This document shows, piece after piece, positions 32,701 to 38,794 of a stretch of 64,000 nucleotides of DNA. The notes under the pieces are model-generated. The model made no database searches. It saw only the letters and a list, made by a program, of their open reading frames with translations, and was not told the DNA's origin. This DNA comes from Nematopogon swammerdamellus (taxonomy: Eukaryota; Arthropoda; Insecta; Lepidoptera; Adelidae). The translations under genes were made by a program, and so were the position numbers. The stretch's first letter is position 1; each line of letters opens with the position of its first letter. Location: the NCBI GenBank assembly GCA_946902875.1, contig OX336340.1, forward strand, positions 22,831,566 to 22,895,565, given 5' to 3'.

Positions 32701-33906
32701 AATGAGTAAAGAAAAATAAAAAAATAAAAATAGGAACTTGAAGAATACTTACGAAAATAAAGAATATGTCCAATCCATAGTGATGCCATTCCATCGTGCT
32801 TCATCGCGAAGTAGCTGGTCTGTCTGAGCGTTGTCATTATTTCTGCGAGTTTTCATAATATTTTGTAAATACATTGTGCATTTGTTAAAATTATATTCAC
32901 AATTTACTCTCGCTGTATATCGTCAGAGCGTAGTATGTATGAAACAGTAGTCGAGTATTGGGTAAGTAAGTAGCCAGGGCGCGCGGACATCGCGGCCTTC
33001 TCGCCAGCCTTTTAGAACAGTGACGATAGCGACACAAAAAGTATATATTCTGTTATACAGTGACATCAGCCGTCACGCGCATCTGATCTGCCGAGTCTGA
33101 GAATTTATGAGATACGTATACAGGGTGTTAAAACGGCGAGTACATTAATTTCGCCTTCTCATGTTTTTCCTAGACAAAAAAGCAAATAAAGTTTTTTCTC
33201 TAAAGTGTCTAGTTTTCGAGGTATGAATTTTTGAAATGTATGTTTTCGTCTAGTGCATTTAACGAGTTGTTGCCGCTCCGCACCCTCCGCCTGCCGACCT
33301 CCAGTCCTCCACTCACAAAGCTAACCCCCGCCCCTCCCGCCAACACCTCCGTCCAAGGCGCTCACGTCTCACACGCTCTTCCCCCCTCCGCGCCGCCCTG
33401 TTGTCATCAATGACGGTTGTCATTAGATAATTTTTGCACTAAAATAATAAATTAGTTTGTATGAAAACTGTACCTTTTTATTTAAAGGGAATTCAGAAAA
33501 AAGTTATTTGACTTTTTTGTTACAACCCAATAATCATTTCCTAAATTTGATGTACTCGCCGTTTTTACAACCTGTATAAAGATACATGCATTTATTTCCT
33601 GCATGAACAGATTTTCTTCTACACTTTTTATTCTTAAATCACGAGATAGAGTAAACTAATGAAAAACATAAAAAAAAACATTATCGTGTAACAGCGGTAA
33701 AAGCCTAAATGAATATAAACAAATAATGAAGCAACTGTCCACTCACCCTCAGTGTTACCCTTGAATTGTAACAGATGTCCTACGAAGGGTAGCTGCGGTT
33801 GTCCGGGAATCTTGTCCGCGAGCGCGTACATCCTGCGCCTGCGCAGCCGGTACGCCGCGAACCACGCCGCCAGCGTCACCGCCACACCCAACAACACCAC
33901 CAGCAT
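8603..33906 (-). CDS. Cytochrome P450, CYP4 clan (CYP340/CYP341-like), ten exons
   Basis: A haem-thiolate monooxygenase anchored in the endoplasmic reticulum; such enzymes oxidise lipophilic compounds using NADPH-P450 reductase. Exons on the minus strand: 33906-33747, 32842-32753, 20535-20425, 15004-14819, 13941-13745, 13492-13423, 11670-11468, 10499-10328 (or from 10479), 9776-9591, 8781-8603. Summed phases give about 517 codons with no stop. In order the protein shows an N-terminal anchor with a basic RLRRRR stop, a proline-rich hinge ([11 protein letters not shown]), WRRRRK of the C-helix, AGTDTS of the I-helix, ESLR (ExxR) of the K-helix, FDPDRF and the haem loop [10 protein letters not shown]. 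All key residues are present. Introns are large; intron 2 contains a Polinton and intron 3 a satellite array. The only unresolved point is the exon 7/8 junction. Assignment to P450 is certain; the subfamily is inferred from general resemblance. Confidence 0.93.
8808..8965 (+). mobile_element. SINE fragment in P450 intron 9
   Basis: Matches the body of the 5S/tRNA-like SINE (GTTACCGCCACACTGAATGA, TTTCCGTCCAGTTCA, GTAGCCGGCA). Partial copy. Confidence 0.6.
9591..9776 (-). CDS. P450 exon 9 (haem-binding loop)
   Basis: Bounded by a CAG acceptor (about 9777) and a GT donor at 9590-9589. Encodes the [16 protein letters not shown] stretch, [11 protein letters not shown] (the PERF region) and [10 protein letters not shown] with the axial Cys. 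The phase-1 end joins exon 10 exactly. Confidence 0.95.
   Translation of the reverse strand, partial: RRAECCRRGPGCRSASGGRTGTLSTGERTPRSSTPTASVRSATALCTRLPTCPSAQAPGTV
10328..10499 (-). CDS. P450 exon 8 (K-helix, ExxR)
   Basis: Encodes [11 protein letters not shown] and [21 protein letters not shown] and R of ESLR are the invariant ExxR pair. Its donor is at 10327-10326. An AG before 10479 gives the family-typical start but breaks the frame with exon 7. An AG before 10499 keeps frame and adds seven codons. The 5' limit is therefore uncertain by 20 bases. Confidence 0.85.
10560..10888 (-). mobile_element. 3' end of a Jockey/CR1-like LINE
   Basis: Reverse-complement match to 12990-13378: shared features are GGAAGCAATAAAAAA at the 3' end, the CTCGGGCA and GCTGCG motifs, and CGAAGAACTCTTCTGTC. 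Lies in intron 7. Confidence 0.65.
10889..11075 (+). mobile_element. 3' fragment of the tRNA-derived SINE
   Basis: Matches 42940-43212: CGCTGCTTCACCGTTCGGAA, CTACCTTCTCGGAGGTGATA, GCATGTGCTTTGGTCC and an A-rich tail. Confidence 0.65.
11468..11670 (-). CDS. P450 exon 7 (I-helix)
   Basis: Acceptor TTTTCAG at 11671 onward. Encodes the proton-delivery helix [12 protein letters not shown] and the following [14 protein letters not shown]. Two GT donors are visible, after 11468 and after 11483; both leave phase 0, while the best exon 8 start needs phase 2. Confidence 0.9.
12063..12477 (-). mobile_element. Dispersed repeat, GGCCAAGTGCGAGTCG family, full copy
   Basis: In minus orientation it starts at AAAACCGGCCAAGTGCGAG and ends at the complement of TTAGGGTTCCGTATCC, with a (TGTC)n tract. 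Partial relatives flank it at 11780-11945 and 12487-12560. Lies in intron 6. Confidence 0.65.
12775..13378 (+). mobile_element. 5'-truncated Jockey/CR1-like LINE (RT C-terminus)
   Basis: Plus-strand reading gives [20 protein letters not shown] and RRVIRLIGD, the typical C-terminal thumb sequence of Jockey/CR1-type RTs, with an internal stop after LDSI. The 3' end is GGAAGCAATAAAAAA at about 13355-13370. Related ends occur at 10560-10888 and 36095-36186. Confidence 0.75.
13423..13492 (-). CDS. P450 exon 6
   Basis: Seventy-base exon between TTACAG and GTAAGTG. Encodes a lysine/glutamate-rich linker ([14 protein letters not shown]) before the I-helix. Phase 0 in, phase 1 out, both matching its neighbours. 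Confidence 0.9.
13745..13941 (-). CDS. P450 exon 5
   Basis: Between CCACAG and GTGAGT. Encodes [11 protein letters not shown], the strongly conserved CYP4-clan segment, then [20 protein letters not shown] and the F/G region. Confidence 0.93.
14473..14745 (+). repeat. Dispersed repeat pair, copy 2
   Basis: Second copy of the family at 7495-7795, here in intron 4 close to exon 4. Confidence 0.55.
14819..15004 (-). CDS. P450 exon 4 (C-helix)
   Basis: Encodes [20 protein letters not shown] with the C-helix W...R that contacts a haem propionate. The acceptor is CTTGCAG just 5' of TGCCTATC, so the longer open frame running 5' of it (to 15182) is intron read-through. Joins exon 3 in phase 1. Confidence 0.93.
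15165..15510 (+). mobile_element. Dispersed repeat, GGCCAAGTGCGAGTCG family
   Basis: Starts AAAGCGGACAAGTGCGAGTC, then GAGGGTTCCGTGCC; ends near GGTACGGACCCTAGAAAA. Intron 3. Confidence 0.6.
16120..16667. repeat. Large near-perfect palindrome
   Basis: Arms of about 250 bp centred near 16393. For example TCCGCTGACGCAGCGACACA on the right arm is the complement of the left arm. The centre is CGTGGGGCGCATG ... GCCCCACG. Its ORFs on both strands mirror each other and are not genes. Confidence 0.85.
17091..19555. repeat. 130-bp satellite array, ~19 copies, nine-monomer higher-order repeat
   Basis: Head-to-tail 130-bp monomers carrying AACTCGAGGGGGTTACTAGT and CCATCATCAGACCCTCGTCA. Specific variant monomers recur at about 1170-bp spacing (starts near 17465/18636, 17595/18766, 17871/19026-19041 and 18007/19177), which is nine monomers. 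Because 130 is not a multiple of three, the repeated ~77-codon frames are by-products. Confidence 0.9.
19720..20011. repeat. Second palindrome of the foldback structure
   Basis: Arms AAACTGTTCAATTACGGAAT and complement, about 140 bp each, centred near 19866. Confidence 0.8.
20425..20535 (-). CDS. P450 exon 3
   Basis: Between TTCACAG and GTGAGTT. Encodes [20 protein letters not shown] and [13 protein letters not shown], the B-helix region. Phase 1 in and out. Sits just downstream (gene sense) of the intron that received the Polinton. Confidence 0.92.
20745..21021 (+). mobile_element. Left half of a dispersed repeat split by the Polinton
   Basis: GCCCGCGGCTCCGTTCACGTG onward belongs to the family at 6940-7310. 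It stops at AAAACAAAGTA (21021) and resumes at 31816. Confidence 0.7.
21016..21021. repeat. Target-site duplication, left copy (AAAGTA)
   Basis: Identical to 31816-31821. A 6-bp duplication is diagnostic of Polinton/Maverick integration. Confidence 0.88.
21022..21160. repeat. Left terminal inverted repeat, internally palindromic
   Basis: Matches the right terminus in inverted orientation (AGTAGTGTATAATTGGGCT versus AGTAGTGTAGAATTGGGCT, then TTCACCTCG and the central ATGAGCGAAGCGA). Bases 21030-21160 are also self-complementary: ATAATTGGGCTGTTTGATT pairs with its complement at 21142-21160. Confidence 0.88.
21215..22165 (-). repeat. 157-bp minisatellite with nested 36-bp duplication
   Basis: Six nearly identical units at a 157-bp spacing (unit marks at 21305, 21462, 21619, 21776, 21933 and 22090). 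Each contains ATCGCTTTTTGATCGGTAAA twice. Read on the minus strand each unit gives the same short peptide starting near [14 protein letters not shown], but in a shifting frame, so it is probably an amplified gene fragment rather than a repeat protein. Confidence 0.85.
22193..22945 (-). CDS. PLA2-domain minor-capsid-like protein (250 aa)
   Basis: Residues 22-60 carry a parvovirus-VP1-like phospholipase A2 core: a calcium loop YCGPGT (26-31) and [12 protein letters not shown] (47-58) with the catalytic HD pair. A strongly basic Lys/Arg region follows (about 100-155) and then a Gly/Ala-rich hydrophobic stretch (about 170-200: [19 protein letters not shown]) that resembles a membrane-active helix. 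Such proteins occur in adintoviruses and other Polintons and are thought to help virions leave endosomes. The frame is intact with two adjacent Met codons at the start. It follows the integrase remnant by 50 bp on the same strand. Confidence 0.82.
   Translation of the reverse strand: MMKGEGIVDTLINNLPFEIHLPGYNYCGPGTRLNKRLQRGDTGVNQLDDYCREHDIEYMKSKNLGVRRIADLKLMDRAGKRSKCADAGRGGKIASWLVKNIMKAKVKAGAGVKKKIKTFKTAIKKINTKLGKIKSKSNKTVIRRALAFAKKIIPRNACIPLPRVIPIPKTGGILPLIPIFAGLSALGSLAGGAAGIAKAVNDYKIAREDLKEAHRHNSAMESIAIGHGLYLKHYKNGAGLKRSPFYLQQS
22996..23493 (-). pseudogene. Polinton integrase, C-terminal remnant with chromodomain
   Basis: The open frame starts inside a retroviral-type integrase at GNYKWV and continues through [23 protein letters not shown] (SH3-like C-terminal domain) and [20 protein letters not shown], a chromodomain. 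The zinc-binding N-terminus and the DDE catalytic core are missing and a TAA lies at 23494-23496. A complete protein would be about two to three times longer. It cannot be catalytic by itself. The first ATG in frame is at 23448. Confidence 0.82.
23483..23578 (-). CDS. Possible 31-residue single-span membrane protein
   Basis: ATG at 23578, stop at 23483. The first half is hydrophobic ([15 protein letters not shown]), followed by a Lys-rich tail. It lies between the ATPase stop and the integrase remnant and overlaps the latter's first bases. AT-rich DNA easily yields such frames, so this is tentative. Confidence 0.3.
   Translation of the reverse strand: MVIGCLLIFITIIMININKNKSIKEEIIKSW
23633..24338 (-). 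pseudogene. Packaging ATPase (FtsK/HerA, A32-like) with one frameshift
   Basis: ATG at 24338 (MKFVKQP). The first frame ends in a TAG at 24222-24224, and the second is open from 24229 to the stop at 23633. The second frame holds Walker A GASNSGKT, Walker B FIFDD and a conserved [18 protein letters not shown] segment typical of genome-packaging ATPases of the A32/HerA group. Total span equals about 235 codons, the usual size. The break lies in a local duplication of GAATAGTAT (24240-24232 and 24222-24214 on the minus strand). Either an inactivated gene or an assembly error. Confidence 0.8.
24509..24766. promoter_or_regulatory. Tandemly duplicated ~134-bp segment between the divergent gene blocks
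   Basis: The segments starting at 24509 and 24643 share GCGAATTTGACATC, CGTGTCTAGCAAGCTCG, CGATGAAAAA and TTGAAATAT. The pair sits in the only gap between the left- and right-directed genes, so a bidirectional promoter role is an inference. Confidence 0.45.
24851..25412 (+). CDS. Small spliced Polinton gene 1 (~140 aa, unknown function)
   Basis: Proposed exon 1 is only ATGTCG (24851-24856), followed by a good donor (GTAAGC) and a 139-bp intron ending TTTTTTTCAG at 24995. Exon 2 is 24996-25412. The sum is 423 bases, exactly 141 codons. The protein has a basic GRGKKK patch near the middle and a predicted amphipathic C-terminus. Not recognised. A polyadenylation signal AATAAA is at 25484-25489. 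The unspliced alternative would begin at an ATG in the intron at 24975. Confidence 0.6.
25500..26180. other. AT-rich Polinton interior without a convincing gene
   Basis: Contains a (CAGG)n-like tract at 25803-25832. A 111-codon frame at 25910-26245 has no recognisable domain and overlaps the proposed promoter of the next gene. Possibly the site of a lost gene. Confidence 0.4.
26189..26230 (+). promoter_or_regulatory. Candidate core promoter (TATA and arthropod initiator)
   Basis: TATAAA at 26189-26194 and an arthropod-type initiator ATTCAGTT at 26222-26229, with the A at 26226. The 5' leader downstream has a donor at about 26326 (GGTAAGTTTT) and an acceptor at 26640-26641 (TTGTTTCAG). The spacing is slightly longer than ideal. 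Confidence 0.4.
26717..27443 (+). CDS. Small spliced Polinton gene 2 (~184 aa, basic, nuclear-type)
   Basis: The start codon is split by an intron: AT ends an exon at 26718, the intron 26719-26890 runs GTAAGTAAG...TTTACAG, and G begins the next exon at 26891. The coding sum is 555 bases, exactly 185 codons. The N-terminal half is Ser/Lys/Arg-rich with nuclear-localisation-like clusters ([24 protein letters not shown]). The C-terminal half is a compact domain ([17 protein letters not shown]) I do not recognise. It ends 49 bp before PolB, so the two may share a transcript. Confidence 0.62.
27493..30981 (+). CDS. Protein-primed family B DNA polymerase (Polinton PolB), 1162 aa, intact
   Basis: Replicates linear element DNA. 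N-terminal C2H2 zinc finger (CEKCNV...HKRSNLH). A conserved [12 protein letters not shown]...YPHF block at about 195-220. A second Cys-rich finger at about 312-335. 3'-5' exonuclease motifs ExoI YADFES (about 361), ExoII TGYDSH (about 505) and ExoIII YLKSDV (about 653). Polymerase motifs A DSNNLYG (about 754), [10 protein letters not shown] (about 899) and C YTDTDS (about 1007). Between ExoI and ExoII is an endonuclease-VII-like Cys/His insert (CHICGDY...DHDHMTG...RGPAHSSCN, about 456-495). All catalytic residues are present and there is no stop, so it was recently or still is under selection. Start ATG at 27493; AATAAA follows at 31139. Confidence 0.96.
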   Translation: MYCEKCNVSVHKSYFHAHKRSNLHKTNSLLSTEFGNVRLIASAFKKRVCSYRIQPSQKLITPEAFLKQVKSEVKTLIEIHLEKHTSLKVNLEFFAHFTLPQNDETELKSFNTRYEAILRGTNIAIFYKHAVERLIHKSSEFEHRDSGWTLKNVAYLELNINRYNPLRAGSYIPLPPALRRNKSCLNIQNSDKYCFAWCITAHLHPASRNPHRVNSYPHFSTVLNTYNLNFPPSFEDITFFENSNPCISVNVYGLASNSNVNGPLYRTQNRKYNHINLLFIQKGGKSHYCLITNLGLLVQKQISKHHGKSFLCEDCLLTFTSENKFNGHDCSRVRTILPAKDTFLEFHNWEKMQRVPFVIYADFESILKPCLDESRDTEKTCYATIHEPSCFAFYICSALKPELNKLVQYRGRDCVKKFVKMLTKEVLQLDGILHTATPMKTLNSEQEKLLAEAEKCHICGDYLFGDIVADHDHMTGELRGPAHSSCNLSFKKCSFVPVFFHNLTGYDSHLFIKELGSTPGVIKIIPKNKENYISFTKYIPLSKDHFAQIKFVDSFKFLNYSLEKLAQSLNDTGFTHLKSFFPERELFNLIRRKGVFPYDYVDSWGKYDEIELPLKDSFYNALTSADISQSDYEHAVNVWRQFRVKSLGQYTELYLKSDVLLLCDIFENFRNMSLKHYKLDPAYYVTSPGLSWDAMLLHTKVKLELISDIEIYQFFEKGVRGGLAQVSLRYCKPNNKYLPDHDESLPSSFCIYLDSNNLYGFSMMRKMPVSQFSFLTANEIASLDIRSVPDNSDIGYVLEVDLKYPSYLHDDHSDLPFAPEKLTPPGGANSKLIASLYHKHNYVIHYIHLKTCLNNGLILKKVHRALVFKQDDFLKKYIELNTSLRTVAKSEFEKDNFKKMNNAIFGKTIENKRKQANVKLVNSWRDDRNITNKILSAEKLVCMPNFKSISIFSENLAAVQLHPEEIVLDRPIYIGFTVLELSKAHLYNFHYSVMKRKFSKNIKLCYTDTDSLLYHVFTDDIYRDIKDDISNFDTSNFACNNIYGIPRVNMKVPGLFKDEMGGVVISEFIGLRAKLYCIKTSDSSIKKAKGISGSVTKQLRSDEYKHALDSGAIVRRKMHTIRSVNHNVFTQEIFKSVLDRSDDKRRLLKRSYNTLPWGHYKL
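31139..31148 (+). terminator. Polyadenylation signal after PolB
   Basis: Overlapping AATAAATAAA, 158 bases after the stop, followed by a T-rich stretch. Confidence 0.55.
31150..31677. other. Non-coding right arm of the Polinton
   Basis: AT-rich; no gene or repeat recognised before the right terminal repeat. Confidence 0.5.
31678..31815. repeat. Right terminal inverted repeat, internally palindromic
   Basis: 31680-31807 is self-complementary (AGAATTGGGTTATCTAATTC pairs with the segment ending at 31807). Inner arms pair as AAACATCTT...GTTCAG with CTGAAC...GATGTTT. Ends CTACACTACT at 31815. Confidence 0.88.
31816..31821. repeat. Target-site duplication, right copy (AAAGTA)
   Basis: Identical to 21016-21021. 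The host repeat resumes directly with ACTTACTCCAT as in the uninterrupted copy at 7250. Confidence 0.88.
31816..32000 (+). mobile_element. Right half of the dispersed repeat split by the Polinton
   Basis: Continues the 6940-type family: AACTTACTCCAT, then CATCCCTTACAGATTTATTA. A (AAATAAAT)n-rich stretch lies at 31932-31960. Confidence 0.65.
32138..32514 (-). mobile_element. 5S/tRNA-like SINE, near full copy
   Basis: Same order of blocks as at 2341-2723. Poly-T at the left (tail), TAGCTCAGTGGCGC-type head at the right. In intron 2. Confidence 0.68.
32753..32842 (-). CDS. P450 exon 2
   Basis: Ninety bases between CTCGCAG and GTAAGT. Encodes [20 protein letters not shown] and WIGHILYF, the A-helix and beta-1 strand (LWIG...). 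Phase 1 at both ends, fitting exon 1 and exon 3 exactly. Confidence 0.88.
33121..33574. mobile_element. MITE with CAGGGTG ends and TATA target duplication
   Basis: Terminal repeats CAGGGTGTTAAAACGGCGAG and its near-complement, flanked by TATA at 33117-33120 and 33575-33578. The interior is GC-rich at 33260-33410. In P450 intron 1. Confidence 0.6.
33747..33906 (-). CDS. P450 exon 1 (membrane anchor)
   Basis: ATG at 33906, chosen because it directly precedes the hydrophobic anchor ([19 protein letters not shown]). RLRRRR follows as a stop-transfer signal, then [14 protein letters not shown]. Donor GTGAGT at 33746. The more upstream in-frame GTG at 33912 is not a plausible eukaryotic start. Confidence 0.9.
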
Positions 33907-33929
33907 TCTCACTCTGTCTCAGTCTCACT

Positions 33930-33966
33930 TAACACTGTTTTATTAATTAATCCGTTTTTATTTAGT
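33930..33966 (-). promoter_or_regulatory. Candidate P450 initiator and TATA-like box
   Basis: On the minus strand AAACAGTG (A near 33936) resembles an arthropod initiator, with TAAATAAAAA about 25 bases upstream. Weak evidence. Confidence 0.25.
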
Positions 33967-34414
33967 AATTTGCTATTAATAATACACTGTGAATTATTAA
34001 TTTGTAAACGACATAGAGAACCTGAAAATTTATGTAAATGTGAATCCTCTGTGAGCCAGATGTTTTTCTAGTGGAGCGGATCCGTAGGTCCGTAGGCTTC
34101 TAAAACTGAAATAAATTGTAATATTTAATTTTATTTGCTCTTTCTTTTCATTTATTCGTATTTTATATTTTTACTTTTACTGCTCCGTTTCGTTTTCCCT
34201 GATTTATACTATTTGTGCAGATAACAGTTTCAGAGTAAATAAGATAGTTTATCCTGTTCCGTCACACACCTGACTGACTGACTCTCGTGTTTGCCTGTGT
34301 GAGAAAATCTTTTCTAATTATTACTTACTTGTGCTGTATTTATACTTCCTTACTTTATACTTACTTCCTATTAAGGGGCCGAAGCAAGCCTTGATATTAT
34401 AAACCTACTCGGAA

Positions 34415-34780
34415 CTATAGTAGTATCAAACGATCCTGGCAGTTCGGGCAATAAAGTTTTAAGACCTAGGGAAGCGAATCTGCGCGTGGCGCTTTGTTGA
34501 TAAAAACCTTGGTCGATAGAAAACGTACTCACTTTTTTTTATTTATTTGAATTAATAATATTCCTTAAGGTTACTACAAATTAAACGACAATGTATTTTA
34601 AGAAACGTAACGTATTTATTTATGACACTGAAAAGTTAAATTATTAACTGCTAAACATATAATATTTGCATGTGTTTAAGTATGTACTAAGAATTAAACG
34701 TACTAATTACTTATGTATTTATTTCCTAAGTCATAAAACTTTATTGCCTGACCTGCCAGGACCGTTTGATACTAGTATAG
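34415..34780. mobile_element. MITE with ~50-bp TIRs
   Basis: CTATAGTAGTATCAAACG at the left and CTATACTAGTATCAAACG (complement) at the right. The similarity runs on through CCTGGCAG and GGCAATAAAGTTTTA. AT-rich interior, no ORF. Confidence 0.6.
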
Positions 34781-34789
34781 GGTTTTCTA

Positions 34790-35290
34790 TGTCGAGGGTT
34801 TCAGGATAGGTAGATATATAGGATAGATATCAATATCATATACTACACTGCGAACGAGATGCACGGAAGAACATCAGTGAAGAATCAATAAATTTTTAAT
34901 TGAGCGCACAATATTTAATTAAAGTATATACTAAAATACATTTTAATTCGATAGGGCAGTGTATTTATGACTATTATGTAAAATTTTATGACGTTCTTTT
35001 TATTTTGTTTATTATATTAAGATGCTGAACGAAAGTTCAGAATATGGATGTATAATGTTATAATTTTCGAGAGCATACATATTTCACCATTGTTTTTCAA
35101 TAGATCCAAATAAATCTAATTTCAGGTTTTTCATTGCATGCAGTTTATCTTGTAATTTTTTCTAACAACAAACTCTCACTGGTATTGCTGCTCCTTAACG
35201 AATGTATGTATTAGTGTGATGCCTTTTGTCTTTGTTTTTATTACAATAATATAATTATACGCATTACGTACTAAACGTTATTGCAATTTT
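34790..35290. other. AT-rich intergenic DNA
   Basis: Nothing recognised on either strand; 34080-34410 is similar. Confidence 0.5.
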
Positions 35291-35299
35291 TATAAATTT

Positions 35300-35822
35300 T
35301 TAGGGTTCCGTATCTGAAAAGAGGAAAAAACGGAACCCTATAGGATGACTATGTTGTCTGTCTGTCTGTCTGTCCGTCTGCCTCGGCTTATTTTCTCCGA
35401 ATCGACTGGAAGAAAAAACATGAAATTTGGTACATATATAAAATGATGCCCCACCCCAATCACGGTCGTATAGCGTAAATGAACGAATTTATATTTTGGG
35501 GGCCTAAGTAGAATGTTATATATTATGTTTTTCAACTGCATCATGTGACGTATCAATGGAATACAAATATAGATTTGTTTTCCATTTTAAAATACACTGT
35601 TTAAAAGATATTAAAGAAAATATACGAAAATCGAGCATCCTCCGCCCTTCCCCCCCACCGCTATCTCCGAAACTGCGGACTCTAAAAATAGGGAATATAG
35701 GGCCTCTTTTATAGTTTACAGGAAAACTAAATGAAAATCCTAAGTCCTGAAGTGCTCACGGAAAACGGAATGGTGCGGAACCCTCTTCACGCCAGTTCGA
35801 CTCGTACTTGACCGCTTTTTTT
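35300..35822 (-). mobile_element. Dispersed repeat, GGCCAAGTGCGAGTCG family
   Basis: Begins TTTTTAGGGTTCCGTATC, with (TGTC)n, and ends CAGTTCGACTCGTACTTGAC plus a T run. Confidence 0.6.
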
Positions 35823-36094
35823 TTTCAGGAATATTTTTCTATGTCACAATTTCAAATCAAATCAAAATACATATACTTTATTTATTGTATCATCATTTTC
35901 AATAACTGTTTTTTTTTTTTTTTTCAAAAAGCGAGTTTAATATCTTACGGCGGCATCCTTTACAAACTGGGAGCGGACAATGCAACACTTGCATATATTG
36001 TCGGCCCGTTAATAATAAAATATAATAATTTCATAATAAACGAAATATGCAATAATAATTTCGGAAAATTTTATTAGTTTCATTCGACTAATAA

Positions 36095-36520
36095 AAATCG
36101 GACTGGCACCTCCTCGGCGGTGAAATTGGCTGCGCCTGAGTCTTCGACCTCGGGCAGACCCTCCCAGTTCGGGAGCAATAAAAAAAACGAAGTATTTAGT
36201 TTATAATTGCAGTTTCGAACAAGTGGGTTATTTGTATTAGAAATATTACATTTTAAATTTATTTATTTATTTTTTATGGAAACTGACACGGTTGGCTACA
36301 TCACCTACAACATCCGCGATGTGAGCCCATAACACCGTGGTGAACTAGGTGCCATGTCAGCGCTTCCCTTCGGTCGTGCCGGCTACACTGAACTGGACGG
36401 AAAACACAAACTATTTAAGTAGCCGTTTCAACTGACCTTTCATTCAGTGCGGTGGTATCAATCCGGGCTAGTTAAACCCGACAAGCTAGTAAGGTAAGAA
36501 GGGAAGTGAGCTACAGTTTT
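36095..36520. mobile_element. LINE 3' end followed by a SINE fragment
   Basis: 36095-36186 is a plus-strand 3' end ending GGGAGCAATAAAAAAA, of the same LINE family as 12775-13378. 36262-36520 is a minus-strand partial 5S/tRNA-like SINE. Confidence 0.6.
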
Positions 36521-36679
36521 AACATGTCGTTACAAACGAGTGAGATTTAATAATATATTATTTCCTTAGAATGTTATGTAAGACACAATTATATTATAAC
36601 ACGCCATTTGAGTATTAGCTACTATGTTGCGTTTGATGTGCTTATAATTTATGTATATTATCTAGTATCATATCAATCA

Positions 36680-37060
36680 ATACTAATAATAAATCTGTAA
36701 GGGATGGTCATGGAGTAAGTTTCTTTGTTTTATGAAATACTGCGTGCAAGAACAACTGCATGTGTAGCAGCTAAATTGACGATATTTAGAAATATTTTCT
36801 GTATGTATGTACCTATGGTCCTCTCTTCCTCCAAAGCACTTAAATTGATCATCCGAATTCGATGAAACTTAGTACAAGCACATTTAACTATATGGGACAC
36901 AGGATAGGTGACACTAAATAAAATTCACTTCCGGTTACGCTAAGATGTGGCTCTCATACAAACCCAATTGTTCCGCGCGCCGAAATAAAGGTACTCACTT
37001 TCGTCTTTTTAAATACGAATTTCACGCGAGCGAAGCCGCGGGCAAAGCTAGTAATTTATA
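36680..37060 (-). mobile_element. Dispersed repeat, GCCCGCG...GCGTG family
   Basis: Reverse orientation of the 6940 family; ends CACGCGAGCGAAGCCGCGGG. The following 37060-37760 is AT-rich, with two copies of AATTATG(C/T)GGTTAAGATTCAG-type sequence (37218, 37610). A SINE fragment lies at 37768-37880. Confidence 0.6.
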
Positions 37061-38130
37061 TAAAATAACAATATCAGTCCGGGTCCATGCCAGCGTCGCT
37101 GTCTGTCCACAGAACCCTAAACACATAAGTGATATTCATAATGGTTTAACCTACATATTTATGAAGGTAGACTTTTGTAAAGACGTTGTTAGTAGAATTG
37201 CATGTGCATAAGTTGATATAATTATGCGGTTAAGATTCAGAGTTTTGAATACTTATTATGAAATGCAAATTTAGCCGGTGCCGAGGTTATGTTTTTTATA
37301 CTGTCGCAAATTTAACGAAGATACTATGTATTGCAAAATGAGCGCAAAAAATACCGCACGCGATATGAAGATCGGTAGGCGCCGTTACACGGCGGTCGAA
37401 TTGTTTTGCTTTATAATTTTAACCGACTTCAAAAAAAGGAGGAGGAGGTTCTCAATTCGTAAAGTTAATTTAAGTTTAGCTATACCGAATCGTGAAAGTT
37501 GTAAAATATATGTAAAAAAATTTTGTTGTGTTGTAGGTATTTTATATTATTATTTTTGCAGAATTTTTTTTTTCTTCCTTCCTTTTCTTTCGTCCGCTTT
37601 GAGTTGATATAATTATGTGGTTAAGATTCAGAGTTTTGAATACTTATTATGAAATGCAAATGTTGCAATTTAGCCGGTGTCGAGGTGAAACATTTTTGTT
37701 TTGTTTTATTATTTAACATTATACTTATTAGATATTTTAGTTTCCTTGTATTTTAATGAACTTGTTTATTTTTATTGAGACTAACACGGTTGGCTACATC
37801 ACCTACACTTCAGCACCCGTGATGTCAGCCATTAACACATTGGTAAACTAGGTGCCATGCCATGTCAGTGCTTACGTGTTAAATTTCTATTGTTTAATAA
37901 AGGTTTAATTACATACATTTGAGAAGAGTAAGAATATGTTAACTCATTTAACTTGTGCAATTGTTTCAAAATAAATTGCTTTCAGTTTAGTACTTATCGA
38001 AAATTGTCAGGTGATTTTTAAGTAGTGAAAATTGTATGTAGGTACTTACCTGCCCGTTTTTGAACGCACAAGACTGATTTACTCTTATTAATCACTTGTA
38101 TATTAGAGTTTTCGTGTATTTAATAGAGTA

Positions 38131-38268
38131 AGGCCCAATTGCGCCAACACGAATTTAGAGTTAAGTAGCGAGTTATGGATTTAAACGCGGTTCCCACAGT
38201 CAACGGGTACTAGCTTAACGAGTTAAACTGGTTTATATCGTTAAATTCGTGTTGGTGCAAGTGGGCCT
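38131..38268. mobile_element. Short MITE (138 bp)
   Basis: TIRs AGGCCCAATTGCGCCAACAC and AGGCCCACTTGCACCAACAC (complement). The neighbouring 38280-38790 shows nothing recognisable. Confidence 0.6.
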
Positions 38269-38794
38269 AAGTCCATAAAGTAGGTCCATTTTATTAACAA
38301 ACTTTATAATATTAGTTTCGCACATATTTTCTTTTTCCGTTTTTCTATTTGTGTAGCCACTGAGCAACACCTCAGTGGTGGCTAGCATATAATTTTCAAA
38401 TGAAGTATTGATCCTACGTATCTACAAGTACATGCCAATACATGTAATAATAAATAAACGATAGAGCTATTCAACGTTTAAATATTGAACTTTTTTACCC
38501 GACTATTAGTCCTAAATGACCGTCGTTTCATCTAGGTAGTGGCTAGGAGACTGAGCCGAGCCGAACTGCATCCGCGTATGCAACAGTTCTGTCGGTGCAA
38601 GAGTTGTATGTAGCTACCTACACACCTGCATCTATACGCTAACATTGAGGTATCTATCCGTCCGTATACCTAAATGTACGCCAAAGGAAATCCCTTGCAT
38701 GTGTAATTTACCGGTGCGGTTATCTTGAAAGCTTTATGAATCGAAATATTTATAGTTTTTATTATTATTTCTAAAATTTTTGTGAGAAGTGTAA

